This document shows positions 51,835 to 59,553 of a DNA stretch of 64,000 nt, piece after piece; position 1 is the first letter of the stretch; the number at the start of each line of letters is the position of its first letter. The stretch is from positions 1 through 64,000 of the forward strand of contig JAIPFF010000008.1 in NCBI GenBank assembly GCA_021736785.1, read 5' to 3'. The translations under genes and the position numbers were made by a program. Under the pieces are notes generated by a model. It was not told where the DNA came from. It saw only the letters and a program-made list of their open reading frames with translations, and did not search any database. This stretch comes from Thiohalocapsa sp. GTDB taxonomy: Bacteria; Pseudomonadota; Gammaproteobacteria; Chromatiales; Chromatiaceae.

Positions 51835-54800
51835 TCAGCGCTTGCGGTCGTCTTCGCGGGCCGACTCGGGCGCATTTCCGCGCCGGTCGTCGTCGGCTTC
51901 TTTTCCCTTGCCGCGGCTGCCCGGGGCGTCCTCGCAGGGGTTCGCGCCGGGCGCTTCGTCGGCACGGCCCGAGCGCCGATCGCAGCCAGGCGGGCGCTTG
52001 CGGCTATCGTTTTCGCCACGATCGTCATCAACGCCGGCCTCGGAATCGTCGGCTGCATGGTCGCCTTCGCCGTCGTCGGTGTCGATGCCGTCGTTCGGAT
52101 CCGTTCCGGAGTCCGTTCCCGCGTCGTCGTCGCTCGGCGTCCCGGAATCGGGGTCGGAGCCCGCGTCCGTGTCCCCATCGGAATCCGAGCTGCCGTCTTG
52201 CGGTTCCGGTGGTGTATAGCCGGCCTGCAGCATGACGGCCTGCTGCTCCGGGGTCATGGCCGCGAATTGCTCCGCCGTGACAGCTGCCTTCCAGGCCGCG
52301 GAGGTCTCGGCGAGGCGGCTGCCGATCAGCGGCATCGAGGCCGGCGGTATGAACGCCACCAGCTGCGGCGGCAGCGGCACGAACAGGCTCGAGTGGGTGA
52401 AGGCGGCGATTTGATCCGCGGTCAGCGCCAGGCGTTGCTCGACGCTGAGCTTGGCCACCCAATAGGCCAACGACGGCGCATCGATGGCGGCGACCTGCTC
52501 GCCGGTAAGCGCGGCCAAGTGGGCGGACGATCCGTTCACTGCCTCCGAGCCGAGCGCGGCGATATGGGCGGGTGTCAACAGCGGCACATCGGCCACCGGT
52601 ACGTCGCCGAGGCGGTAGATGACGGTTTGGGTGCTGGCTTGCGGCGACCAAGTGTAGGGCCGCGCGGCAATTAGCGGCGGGCTCGCGGCAAAGCGCAACA
52701 GGCCGAAGGCGGCGGCCACCGGTGCCCATTCGCGCACCGTCGATTCGTTCATCGGGATCAGCTGGTGATTGTCGATCCAGCGCCGCAGCACCGGGTAGGC
52801 AGTGCCGAAATCGTTTTCGGTGACGGGATTATTGGGCGGCCAGTAGGCGGCATTCACCGAAATGTAAGGCTCGCGGAACCCCGGCAGATGCCAGGTCGGA
52901 CCGGCGACGCTCATGCCGCGAACCGGCTCCGGGTTGGCGTCGTTCAGCGATATGCGGTCCATCGGATCGCGCACCGGATCGTCGCCGATGCCGGTCAGAT
53001 AGACCTTCGACTGGGGATTGGCGCCGAGGATGATATCGAGCAGCTGGGTAGCGACATCCAGGTAAACGGGCTCGCCGCCGAGGTGATGGGCCTGGAGCAG
53101 CGCCAGCGCGTCGATGGGCGAGACGGAGAAATTGTACCATCCGGTGTATGGAATATAGGGGTGCTTGGCGGAGCGGTACGGGGCCGATGCAGAGCGATTC
53201 AGCTTCATGTCGGCGGCCACCATGATGGAGCGGCGGGCGTTCTCCACCAACAGAATGTCCCGGTTCGCATGCGGGGCATTGGCCATCGCCCAATAGCCCC
53301 AGGTGGTGTTCGGCGCCGCGCTCAGGTCCATCGAGACCCGACCGAGCAGCGAGCGGTAATGCGCTTGGAAGACTGTATCGCCGGTGCTGCGATAGAGCTC
53401 CGCGGCGGCCCACATCATGTCGGGGATCGAACTGCCAACGGCGTAGGTGCCGCCTCCCGGGTACTGCGGCGGATTCGTATAGTGCGTACCTTCGGGCGGC
53501 CAGATGGCGTTGTTTGCGACGAAGGCCCAGGCGCGAAGCGCGGCATCCAGCACAGCGTCCGCCTCCGCAGGGCGATAGCGCTGCATCAGGCGGCTGTAAA
53601 TTGCGCCCATGGCGGCGAATTGGGCCGTCGCGCGGGTGGTTTTCTCGTAGATGAAGCGCGGTTCGGCGACGTCGGCCGGCATCCCCATATCGAAGTGACC
53701 GCTGGCGACGCGCCAGTAGACGCCGCCATCGTCGTCCTGCATCGACAACGCCCACTGCATGCCCCAGCGCAGCTCGTCGAGGATGTCCGGGATGCCGTTG
53801 CCCGATTCCGGGATACCCAACTCGCCGTCGGCGAAATGGCCGTCCGCGGCCAGATCCAGCGCGAGCGCGAGCGCCGGCCAGACCGGCGCGGCATTGTGCA
53901 CGTATTGGCCATAGTCGCCGGCGTCGTACCAACCCATGCGTGTCGGCTTGTAGTCGAAAGCCGTTTCGCCGCGGCTCAGCGGGTAGGTTTCCAGCACCGG
54001 ATGAAACACCGCATCCAGCAGCGGGTCGATACCGGCGCGCTCGTAACCCGGGTCCGCATAGGGCGCTGTCAATGCCGTGTTGCGCTTGTGATAGAAGAGC
54101 CGCATCGTCGTGCGGTAGACGTCGTCATAGACGTCCGCGGCGATATCGAAGGGGTGCGAGCGGCCGATGCAGGGCACCTCCACCTGATAGCTGCCCGGCG
54201 CGGCGAGCGCGCTGAAGTCCGCCGTGTGGACGTCCTCTCCGCTGCGTACGTCATCGGCGATCCGCAGTTCGAGTTGCCCGGAGAGGACCACCGTATCCGT
54301 GCCGGCCCGCACGACCCGGAACAGGGTCTCCTCTACGGGCATCGGGCCGTAGTCGCCGAGCCAATTGCCGACGAATGCAATTTTCGTTGCCGTAGGCAGA
54401 TAGCCGACCTGGTTCACCTTGATGCTGGAGCTGATCGCGTCCGCCGTCGGCATCACCGTCAGCATCGGCTCGGCAAGCGGCATGTCGGCCGGCGAGCGCA
54501 GCGCGCTCAGGTCGACCTGATAGGCGTGGCCGGGCTTCAGCGGGACCGGCAACTGCAGATGCACCCGCCAGCGCGTCTCGGCCTTGAGCCCTGCAGGGGT
54601 GACGCCCACCGCAGCGCGCTCCAGGCCGATGGCCTCGGCGCCGAGCGGTGCCTGAAAGTCGGGGTCGCTCGCGCTGAGCAGCGTCACGCGCGAGGCATCC
54701 GCGGCGGAGGCCGGGTCGAGTAGATCTACCGCGATGCTCAACGTCCGGGAGGAGGGCATCGACCAATCGCCCAGTGTCGGCCGGCGCCGGTCGCGCAGGA

Positions 54801-55314
54801 CGATATCGTCGATGAAGAAGTCGCGCGGGTCGATCTCGGGTGCAAAGCCGATCAGAAACACGCTGTCGAGTGCGAAATCGTCACTGGCCAGATCGCCGAT
54901 CGGGATCTGCACTCGGCGCCACTGCGCGTCGATGACGCCGCCGTCGACGTACTCGGCGATACGCCGGTGCGTGCCGTCGAGCGCGTCCAAGAGGAAAATC
55001 GTCGGATCGGCGCTCTCCCCGGCGGCGCGGATATAGAAATCCAGCGAGCTGAACGGGCGGAAGTCCGTGCGCCCCGAGGCGAGGCGCATCAGGGGACGGT
55101 GATGCTGTGTGGGCATCACGCGCAGGCCGGCCAGACCTGCATGGGCCGCCGTGGCTTCTTCGTAGATCCGATCGAGCTGCGTAAACTGCATGTCCGCCGA
55201 CTCGTCGTAGAGCAGCAGATCCCCGCCCCGGGCGTCGGGGACGACGGCGATGGAGGCCGCCAGAACGGCGAGCAGTGTTGTCGCGAATGGACGCAAGGGG
55301 GGGCTTTCGGGCAT
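51835..55314 (-). CDS. Large secreted glycoside hydrolase family 9-like protein
   Basis: The 1159-residue protein has a signal peptide (about 1-30, ending DARG-G), a beta-rich region to about residue 280, an Ig-like CelD_N domain (IKVNQVGYLPTATKIAF) and a GH9 catalytic domain from about 400. The GH9 nucleophile-water motif MGWYDAGDYGQYV lies near residue 463, and ILGANPQSKVYLTGIG and EPYISVNAAYWPP are later GH9-like segments. The classical C-terminal acid motif is not clear. After it come LT-x-EQ-type helical repeats, an Asp/Ser/Gly-rich stretch (TDAGSDPDSGTPSDDD) and a basic tail. ATG 55314 follows GGAGAC. It probably acts on extracellular beta-glucans or related polymers. Confidence 0.85.
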   Translation of the reverse strand: MPESPPLRPFATTLLAVLAASIAVVPDARGGDLLLYDESADMQFTQLDRIYEEATAAHAGLAGLRVMPTQHHRPLMRLASGRTDFRPFSSLDFYIRAAGESADPTIFLLDALDGTHRRIAEYVDGGVIDAQWRRVQIPIGDLASDDFALDSVFLIGFAPEIDPRDFFIDDIVLRDRRRPTLGDWSMPSSRTLSIAVDLLDPASAADASRVTLLSASDPDFQAPLGAEAIGLERAAVGVTPAGLKAETRWRVHLQLPVPLKPGHAYQVDLSALRSPADMPLAEPMLTVMPTADAISSSIKVNQVGYLPTATKIAFVGNWLGDYGPMPVEETLFRVVRAGTDTVVLSGQLELRIADDVRSGEDVHTADFSALAAPGSYQVEVPCIGRSHPFDIAADVYDDVYRTTMRLFYHKRNTALTAPYADPGYERAGIDPLLDAVFHPVLETYPLSRGETAFDYKPTRMGWYDAGDYGQYVHNAAPVWPALALALDLAADGHFADGELGIPESGNGIPDILDELRWGMQWALSMQDDDGGVYWRVASGHFDMGMPADVAEPRFIYEKTTRATAQFAAMGAIYSRLMQRYRPAEADAVLDAALRAWAFVANNAIWPPEGTHYTNPPQYPGGGTYAVGSSIPDMMWAAAELYRSTGDTVFQAHYRSLLGRVSMDLSAAPNTTWGYWAMANAPHANRDILLVENARRSIMVAADMKLNRSASAPYRSAKHPYIPYTGWYNFSVSPIDALALLQAHHLGGEPVYLDVATQLLDIILGANPQSKVYLTGIGDDPVRDPMDRISLNDANPEPVRGMSVAGPTWHLPGFREPYISVNAAYWPPNNPVTENDFGTAYPVLRRWIDNHQLIPMNESTVREWAPVAAAFGLLRFAASPPLIAARPYTWSPQASTQTVIYRLGDVPVADVPLLTPAHIAALGSEAVNGSSAHLAALTGEQVAAIDAPSLAYWVAKLSVEQRLALTADQIAAFTHSSLFVPLPPQLVAFIPPASMPLIGSRLAETSAAWKAAVTAEQFAAMTPEQQAVMLQAGYTPPEPQDGSSDSDGDTDAGSDPDSGTPSDDDAGTDSGTDPNDGIDTDDGEGDHAADDSEAGVDDDRGENDSRKRPPGCDRRSGRADEAPGANPCEDAPGSRGKGKEADDDRRGNAPESAREDDRKR

Positions 55315-55680
55315 TTGCGAGTCTCCGGCGGCTGACAAATCCTTTGCCGCCGAACTGCATAAGCGGGGCTCGGCGCATGGTCTTCGAGCATTCGTCCGCG
55401 GCGCGGTGCGGACAGCGGTCCGTGTGCAACCGATGGCTCGGCCGATGGGCCCTCGGTGCTGCCTCGGCGAGCACCGGAGTGCAAAATGGCATGGCCCATC
55501 GGGGAGGGCGCGGTCAAGACCGATGACGGGTAGCGTGCACTACACGTGAGCGAATCGGCGGGCAGACCATCAAACTGCCGGCACCGGCTCGGATTTCGAC
55601 AGTTGCCGGAACGCAATGCTTTTGCGGATGCTATACGGGTAGTGTCTGCGCCACCGTGATGGGTCTCACAAAGGAAGACG
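55315..55680. other. Divergent promoter interval
   Basis: The interval lies between the leftward GH9 gene and the rightward cyclic-nucleotide-binding gene. A TATACG sequence at 55632, about 50 bases before the latter, could be a -10 box, but no -35 sits at normal spacing. No gene is seen. Confidence 0.35.
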
Positions 55681-55683
55681 GTG

Positions 55684-56169
55684 ATGAGCGTAGATGCAGA
55701 TTTCGGTTATCTCAGGCGTTCACCCCTGACCAGCGGATTGACCGACGAGCAAGTCCGGGTGCTGGCGGGAATTGCCTATTGTCGACGGCTGAGCGATCAG
55801 GAGGTGCTGATCGACGAGGGCAAGGTGGACAACAGCCTGCACATCGTGGCCGAGGGCGGGATCGCCGTCACGCGCGATCTCGGAAAGGGCGAGTACACGA
55901 CTATCCATGTGCTGCGCACCGGCGACTTGGCCGGCGAAATGGGCTTCATCAGCGCGCGCCCGCATACGGCGACACTGCGCGCGTTGGGCAATACGCAGGT
56001 CTGCAGCATCGAGCGCGACGCCTTCGAGGCGCTGCTGCCCCGGGACGCATGGCTCGTTTACCGGGTCATGCAGAATATCGTGGAGGTCAGTCAGGACATC
56101 CTGCGGCGGATGAATGCCCAATATGTCGAACTGACCAAGTACGTCTATCGCACCCACGCGGTGTTCTAA
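55684..56169 (+). CDS. Cyclic nucleotide-binding domain protein without output domain
   Basis: The 161-residue protein is one cNMP-binding beta-roll. It has YCRRLSDQEVLIDEG, SLHIVAEGGIAVTRDLG and the phosphate-binding cassette GDLAGEMGFISARPHTATLRA, followed by a C-terminal helix (RVMQNIVEVSQDILRRMNAQY). There is no helix-turn-helix, so it is not a CRP-type repressor or activator. The binding cassette GEMGFI...R-T-A resembles cAMP binders. The large cyclase at 26740-30039 could be a source of ligand, but no direct link is shown. AGGAAG lies upstream of ATG 55684. Confidence 0.88.
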   Translation: MSVDADFGYLRRSPLTSGLTDEQVRVLAGIAYCRRLSDQEVLIDEGKVDNSLHIVAEGGIAVTRDLGKGEYTTIHVLRTGDLAGEMGFISARPHTATLRALGNTQVCSIERDAFEALLPRDAWLVYRVMQNIVEVSQDILRRMNAQYVELTKYVYRTHAVF

Positions 56170-56279
56170 CGGCGCGGCTGCCGGCCGGTGCCTGCGCCGA
56201 GGCGCTGATCCGTGGGCCGCCGGTCGACGTCGGCGGCACGCTTTGCCGGATCGTATGCGGCTGCGACGTATCCGGCACG

Positions 56280-56304
56280 GCGCCGGCCGGCGGCGCTTAT
56301 TCTT
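56280..56304. terminator. Hairpin terminator at the convergent gene ends
   Basis: GCGCCG, GCCGG and CGGCGC form a six-base-pair stem, followed on the plus strand by TTATTCTT. It follows the cyclic-nucleotide-binding gene by 110 bases, and the LysR stop lies in its tail. Confidence 0.6.
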
Positions 56305-57247
56305 GGAGCGCGGCAATCTCCGCGGCGCCGCCTTGCAGTGCCCGCTCGACGGTTTCGCGGTCCAAGTCGGGGATCAACTCGGCGAGAAAGTCGCACACGG
56401 GCGTGCGCACGGGCAAGCCGCGCCGCAGCACCGCCGAAGTCGTCAACCGCGGCAGCACATCGCCGATGTCCAGCGCGCGCAGGCAGCGGTGGTCGGTCAG
56501 CTCGAAAGCCATCCGGGCGACGATGCCGACGCCGGCGCCGGTGGCCACGTAGTCGAGAATGCGGTTGCTGCTGGCAAGCTCGAACGAGACCGGCGATGGC
56601 AGTCCCTGCCGGCGAAAGGCGTCATCGACCACTTGCCGCGACGCCGAGCCCCGCTCGTAGCAGCAGATCGGCCATTCGGCCAACTCCCGAAGCGTAACCG
56701 GTTCGGCCGCCAGCAAAGGATGTCCCTCGGGCACCACGGCGGCCAGCAGCCAGTGCTCGATCGGAAAGTAAGCCAGGTTCGCATCACCCCGCGCCGGTCC
56801 GGGCACGATGCCGATGTCCATGTCGCCGCTGGCCACCAGGGCCAACGCCCGGCCGGGCTCCTCCTCGCTGACCCGCAGCCGCATGTCGGGCGCGATGGCG
56901 CGGAAGCGGATCATCGCGTCGTGGAGCAAATGGGTGGCCGCGTGCCGGCTCGCCGCGATGGCCAATTGTGCAGTCTGTAACTGCGCGTGCCGGCCGGCAA
57001 TGTCGCGGATACGCTGGGCATCCAGCAGAATTCTCGATGCGATGGGTGCGATGCGCTCTCCGGGCTCGGTCAATCCGACCAGCCGCTTGCCTTCGTGTCG
57101 GAACAGATCCACGCCCAACTCATCGGCGAGTGCTATGAGCTGCTTGCTCACGCCTGACTGAGATGTGTAGAGCGCATTGGCTGCCGCGGAGACGCTGAAT
57201 CCTTCTTCGATCACCCGAACGAAGTAGGTCAGTTGTCTGAGCTTGAT
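56297..57247 (-). CDS. CysB-type LysR family regulator with a probable ATC start codon
   Basis: The 316-residue reading starts IKLRQLTYFVRVIEEGF, the invariant first helix of CysB/Cbl-type LysR proteins, which begin MKLxQLRYF. The helix-turn-helix ANALYTSQSGVSKQL follows. The substrate-binding domain has PEGHPLLAAEPVTL and ATGAGVGIVARMAF. GGAGGT lies five bases before the ATC at 57247, exactly where the start should be, and no ATG, GTG or TTG is in place. The next usable start, GTG 57214, would delete eleven residues of the first helix. CysB relatives respond to acetylserine or sulfur compounds. The operon at 57528 is divergent and a possible target. Confidence 0.85.
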   Translation of the reverse strand: MKLRQLTYFVRVIEEGFSVSAAANALYTSQSGVSKQLIALADELGVDLFRHEGKRLVGLTEPGERIAPIASRILLDAQRIRDIAGRHAQLQTAQLAIAASRHAATHLLHDAMIRFRAIAPDMRLRVSEEEPGRALALVASGDMDIGIVPGPARGDANLAYFPIEHWLLAAVVPEGHPLLAAEPVTLRELAEWPICCYERGSASRQVVDDAFRRQGLPSPVSFELASSNRILDYVATGAGVGIVARMAFELTDHRCLRALDIGDVLPRLTTSAVLRRGLPVRTPVCDFLAELIPDLDRETVERALQGGAAEIAALQE

Positions 57248-57412
57248 CGTGCACCTCCGATTTCGGGAGAGTCGGCGGTCGCCTCCCGTCCTTGAGCCGC
57301 TCTCCTTCTCGATATTCCAAATTGACCTTGCAAGTATACCCGGAAGTTATTGGCGGTTTTCGCCACGTTTCACGAAGATTTTCCCCGACGGGAGAGCAGG
57401 GACAGCGGCATC

Positions 57413-57499
57413 GCCCGGGCACGGAGACCAAGTGCCGGGCACGTAAGGAGGCGACTACCAAGCCAACTTCCGGGACCACGGAGGGACTCGAAGTCCCTC
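57413..57499 (+). promoter_or_regulatory. Structured leader upstream of the exported operon
   Basis: Two hairpins lie in the leader. GCCCGGGCAC (57413-57422) pairs with GTGCCGGGC (57432-57440) with one bulge. GAGGGACT (57481-57488) pairs perfectly with AGTCCCTC (57492-57499) around CGA. The operon start is at 57528. A weak promoter candidate TTGACC lies at 57322. The leader could be a riboswitch, a regulator binding site or an mRNA stabiliser. I could not match it to a known class. Confidence 0.4.
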
Positions 57500-57527
57500 G
57501 TCTAGGTATCCAATCAGGGGTGATTCG

Positions 57528-58028
57528 ATGAACATCAAGCAAACTCGCAAGATCGGCGTCATGACGGCAGCCGTCGCGCTGGCAATCAGCGGCGCCGCGT
57601 TGGCCGGCAACGAGGCCACGCAGACCGTCGGTTACGAGGTGACCGCGATCGATGAGATCGCCGTGAGCGGCAATCCCGGGGCGCTGACCATCAACAGCGC
57701 CACCGCCGGCAGTCAGCCTGATGCCGTAACGGACAGCGGCACCACCTACGCCATCACCACCAACGGCACCAACAAGAAGATCACGGCCGCGCTGGATACG
57801 GCCATGCCGGAAAACGTCACATTGTCGCTGACCGCGACGGCACCGTCGGGGGGCACCTCGTCGGGCAAGGTGGCGCTCGGGGCGACGGCGGCCGACGTCG
57901 TTACCGGCATCACGAAGGTCGCAACGAGCGGCATCGGGCTGAGCTACGAGCTTGCGGCCACCGTCAGCGCCGGCGTCGTCGCCTCCGCGAACAAGACCGT
58001 CACGTTCACGCTGACCGACGGCAGCTAA
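57528..58028 (+). CDS. Small exported beta-rich protein, candidate major fibre subunit
   Basis: The 166-residue product has a signal peptide (residues 1-26, cleavage ISGAALA-G). The mature part is rich in Thr, Ala, Ser, Val and Gly with alternating hydrophobic residues (NVTLSLTATAPSGG, IGLSYELAATVSAG) and ends in ANKTVTFTLTDGS. It has no cysteine, so it is unlike classical pilins with a disulfide. A final beta strand of this kind is typical of subunits donated to a chaperone or neighbour. AGGGGTGA precedes the ATG. It is the first of four consecutive exported-protein genes. The subunit role is inferred from operon layout, and no family was recognised. Confidence 0.78.
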   Translation: MNIKQTRKIGVMTAAVALAISGAALAGNEATQTVGYEVTAIDEIAVSGNPGALTINSATAGSQPDAVTDSGTTYAITTNGTNKKITAALDTAMPENVTLSLTATAPSGGTSSGKVALGATAADVVTGITKVATSGIGLSYELAATVSAGVVASANKTVTFTLTDGS

Positions 58029-58079
58029 CGCCTGCCGGTTCGAAACCCGCAACAAGCTGCCGGTCAACGGCATCGCCAT

Positions 58080-58099
58080 GGCCGGGCGCACGCCCGGCC
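58080..58099 (+). terminator. Strong hairpin between the first and second operon genes
   Basis: GGCCGGGCG and CGCCCGGCC pair perfectly around CA, 52 bases after the first stop and 12 bases before the second start. Without a T-run it more likely limits read-through or protects mRNA ends than stops transcription fully. Confidence 0.55.
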
Positions 58100-58111
58100 G
58101 AGGAGGCGTCC

Positions 58112-58573
58112 ATGCGGCGCAAGCTCATCCTTTGCATGCTCGGCCTGATGCCCGTGCTATGTGCCTCGGCGAGCGGCATTACCGTCAGCGGCACCTGGTC
58201 CGAGACCATCGGCAGCGACGACCTGTTCGCCGGAACCGGCACGGACATTCGCTCGCCCATCGTCAGCGGCGCGGCGCAGGCCGTGCTCGATATCGCCGAC
58301 ACCGGCGGGCGGAGTTGGACCGTCTACCTTCGCCGCGCCGAGATCGCTTGGCACGCGGATGTGACCCTATCGGTGCGGCGAAGCGGCGACGGCAGCGGCA
58401 GCGGCAGCATCGTGGGGGGCACTGACTACCGCCCCGTCACCGCTTCCGACCAAGTCTTTTTTACCGGCAGCGGGGACCGCGCCGGCATCGGCATCGAATT
58501 GCGTCTCGAGGGAGTCAGCGTCGCTCAGGACCCGAACCTGTACGAGACCGCGGTCACCTACAGCGTCCGATAA
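58112..58573 (+). CDS. Second small exported protein of the operon, candidate minor subunit
   Basis: The 153-residue product has a signal peptide (residues 1-21, cleaved at ASASG). The mature region has repeated beta-type segments: ITVSGTWSETIGSDDL, AQAVLDIADTGGRSWTVYLRR and HADVTLSVRRSGDGSG. It ends with ETAVTYSVR, like the C-terminal strand of the first protein. AGGAGG is placed well upstream of the ATG. It may be an adapter or tip component. No known domain is recognised. Confidence 0.75.
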   Translation: MRRKLILCMLGLMPVLCASASGITVSGTWSETIGSDDLFAGTGTDIRSPIVSGAAQAVLDIADTGGRSWTVYLRRAEIAWHADVTLSVRRSGDGSGSGSIVGGTDYRPVTASDQVFFTGSGDRAGIGIELRLEGVSVAQDPNLYETAVTYSVR

Positions 58574-58587
58574 CGGAGAAAAGAATC

Positions 58588-59415
58588 ATGAACGCGCACA
58601 GGCCAGTGTTTGTTTTGATGGCGGCAGCGCTGATCGCGTTTGCCGCGAGCGCCCGCGTCGGGGCGTCGGTGATTGTCGAAAGCGCGCTGACCGATGCCGA
58701 CACCTCTGCGCCCGGCGCCCGCTACGAGGGCAGCATTCGGCTTCGCAATACCGGCCGCGAGCCGGCCGAGGTCAAGCTCTACCAGACCGACTATGCGTTC
58801 ACTGCCGACGGGCGCAACGACTACGGCGAGCCCGGCCGCCTGTCGCGCTCGAACGCGAACTGGATCGTCATCGACCGCAATCATCTGCGCGTCCCCGCTG
58901 GCGGCACCGCCGATGTGGGCTATCGGGTCCGCGTGCCGTCCGGCAGCGGGCTGCGCGGCTCCTACTGGAGCATGATCATGGTCGAGCCCATCGCCAAGGG
59001 CTCGGCCGAGTCCGGCGAGCCGTTGCCCGAGCGCACCACTCGCCTGTCGCAAGTGACGCGCTACGGTGTTCAGGTGATTACCGACATCGGCAACGGCGGT
59101 GCCGGGGCGCTGGATTTCTCCAATCCTCGGCTGCTCGATCCTGCCGAAGGTCACGGACAACGGCTGTTCGCCGTGGATGTCGAGAACACGGGCGCGCGAT
59201 GGCTGCGGGCCAAGCTCTGGATCGAGCTCTACAGCCGCGAGGGCGCCCCGGTGGGTAAGTTCGACGGACCGCTCAAGCGCCTCTTTCCCGGCACTTCCGC
59301 GCGCTTCGAGGTCGACCTGAAGGACGTGCCCTCCGGCGACTACATCGCACTGGTCGCCGCGGACGGAGGCGGCGACAACCTGTTCGGGGCGAACCTGGAA
59401 TTGGCGCTGCCTTAG
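58588..59415 (+). CDS. Periplasmic chaperone-like protein with two Ig-like domains
   Basis: The 275-residue product has a signal peptide (residues 1-26, SARVGA-S). Two beta-sandwich domains follow: residues 27-135 with GARYEGSIRLRNTGREPAEV and VPAGGTADVGYRVRVP, and residues 150-275 with GQRLFAVDVENTGARWLRA and PGTSARFEVDLKDVPSGDY. The first resembles PapD/MSP-type domains that bind a partner strand, and also DUF916-type domains of Gram-positive WxL loci. It lies between two small subunit-like genes and the large usher-like gene, so a chaperone role is likely but unproven. CGGAGA precedes the ATG. Confidence 0.75.
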   Translation: MNAHRPVFVLMAAALIAFAASARVGASVIVESALTDADTSAPGARYEGSIRLRNTGREPAEVKLYQTDYAFTADGRNDYGEPGRLSRSNANWIVIDRNHLRVPAGGTADVGYRVRVPSGSGLRGSYWSMIMVEPIAKGSAESGEPLPERTTRLSQVTRYGVQVITDIGNGGAGALDFSNPRLLDPAEGHGQRLFAVDVENTGARWLRAKLWIELYSREGAPVGKFDGPLKRLFPGTSARFEVDLKDVPSGDYIALVAADGGGDNLFGANLELALP

Positions 59416-59553
59416 CGCGGCGTTCGGGAACCCGGCGCCGGAAGCTATCCGCTTTCCCACGCCAATCAGCGTCGACGGCGCCGCCAAGAGCGCCTCGCGC
59501 ACGTCACGAGCGGTAACTGCCGCGGCCGTCCTCGACGCACGGGATGGCGGACA

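Noticed and set aside
52765-54723. 652-codon open frame on the plus strand
   Set aside because: It is antisense to the GH9 gene and shows no family motif.
57400-57510. GEMM-type cyclic di-GMP riboswitch
   Set aside because: The hairpins are real, but the conserved core as I remember it is not present. It is kept only as an unclassified structured leader.
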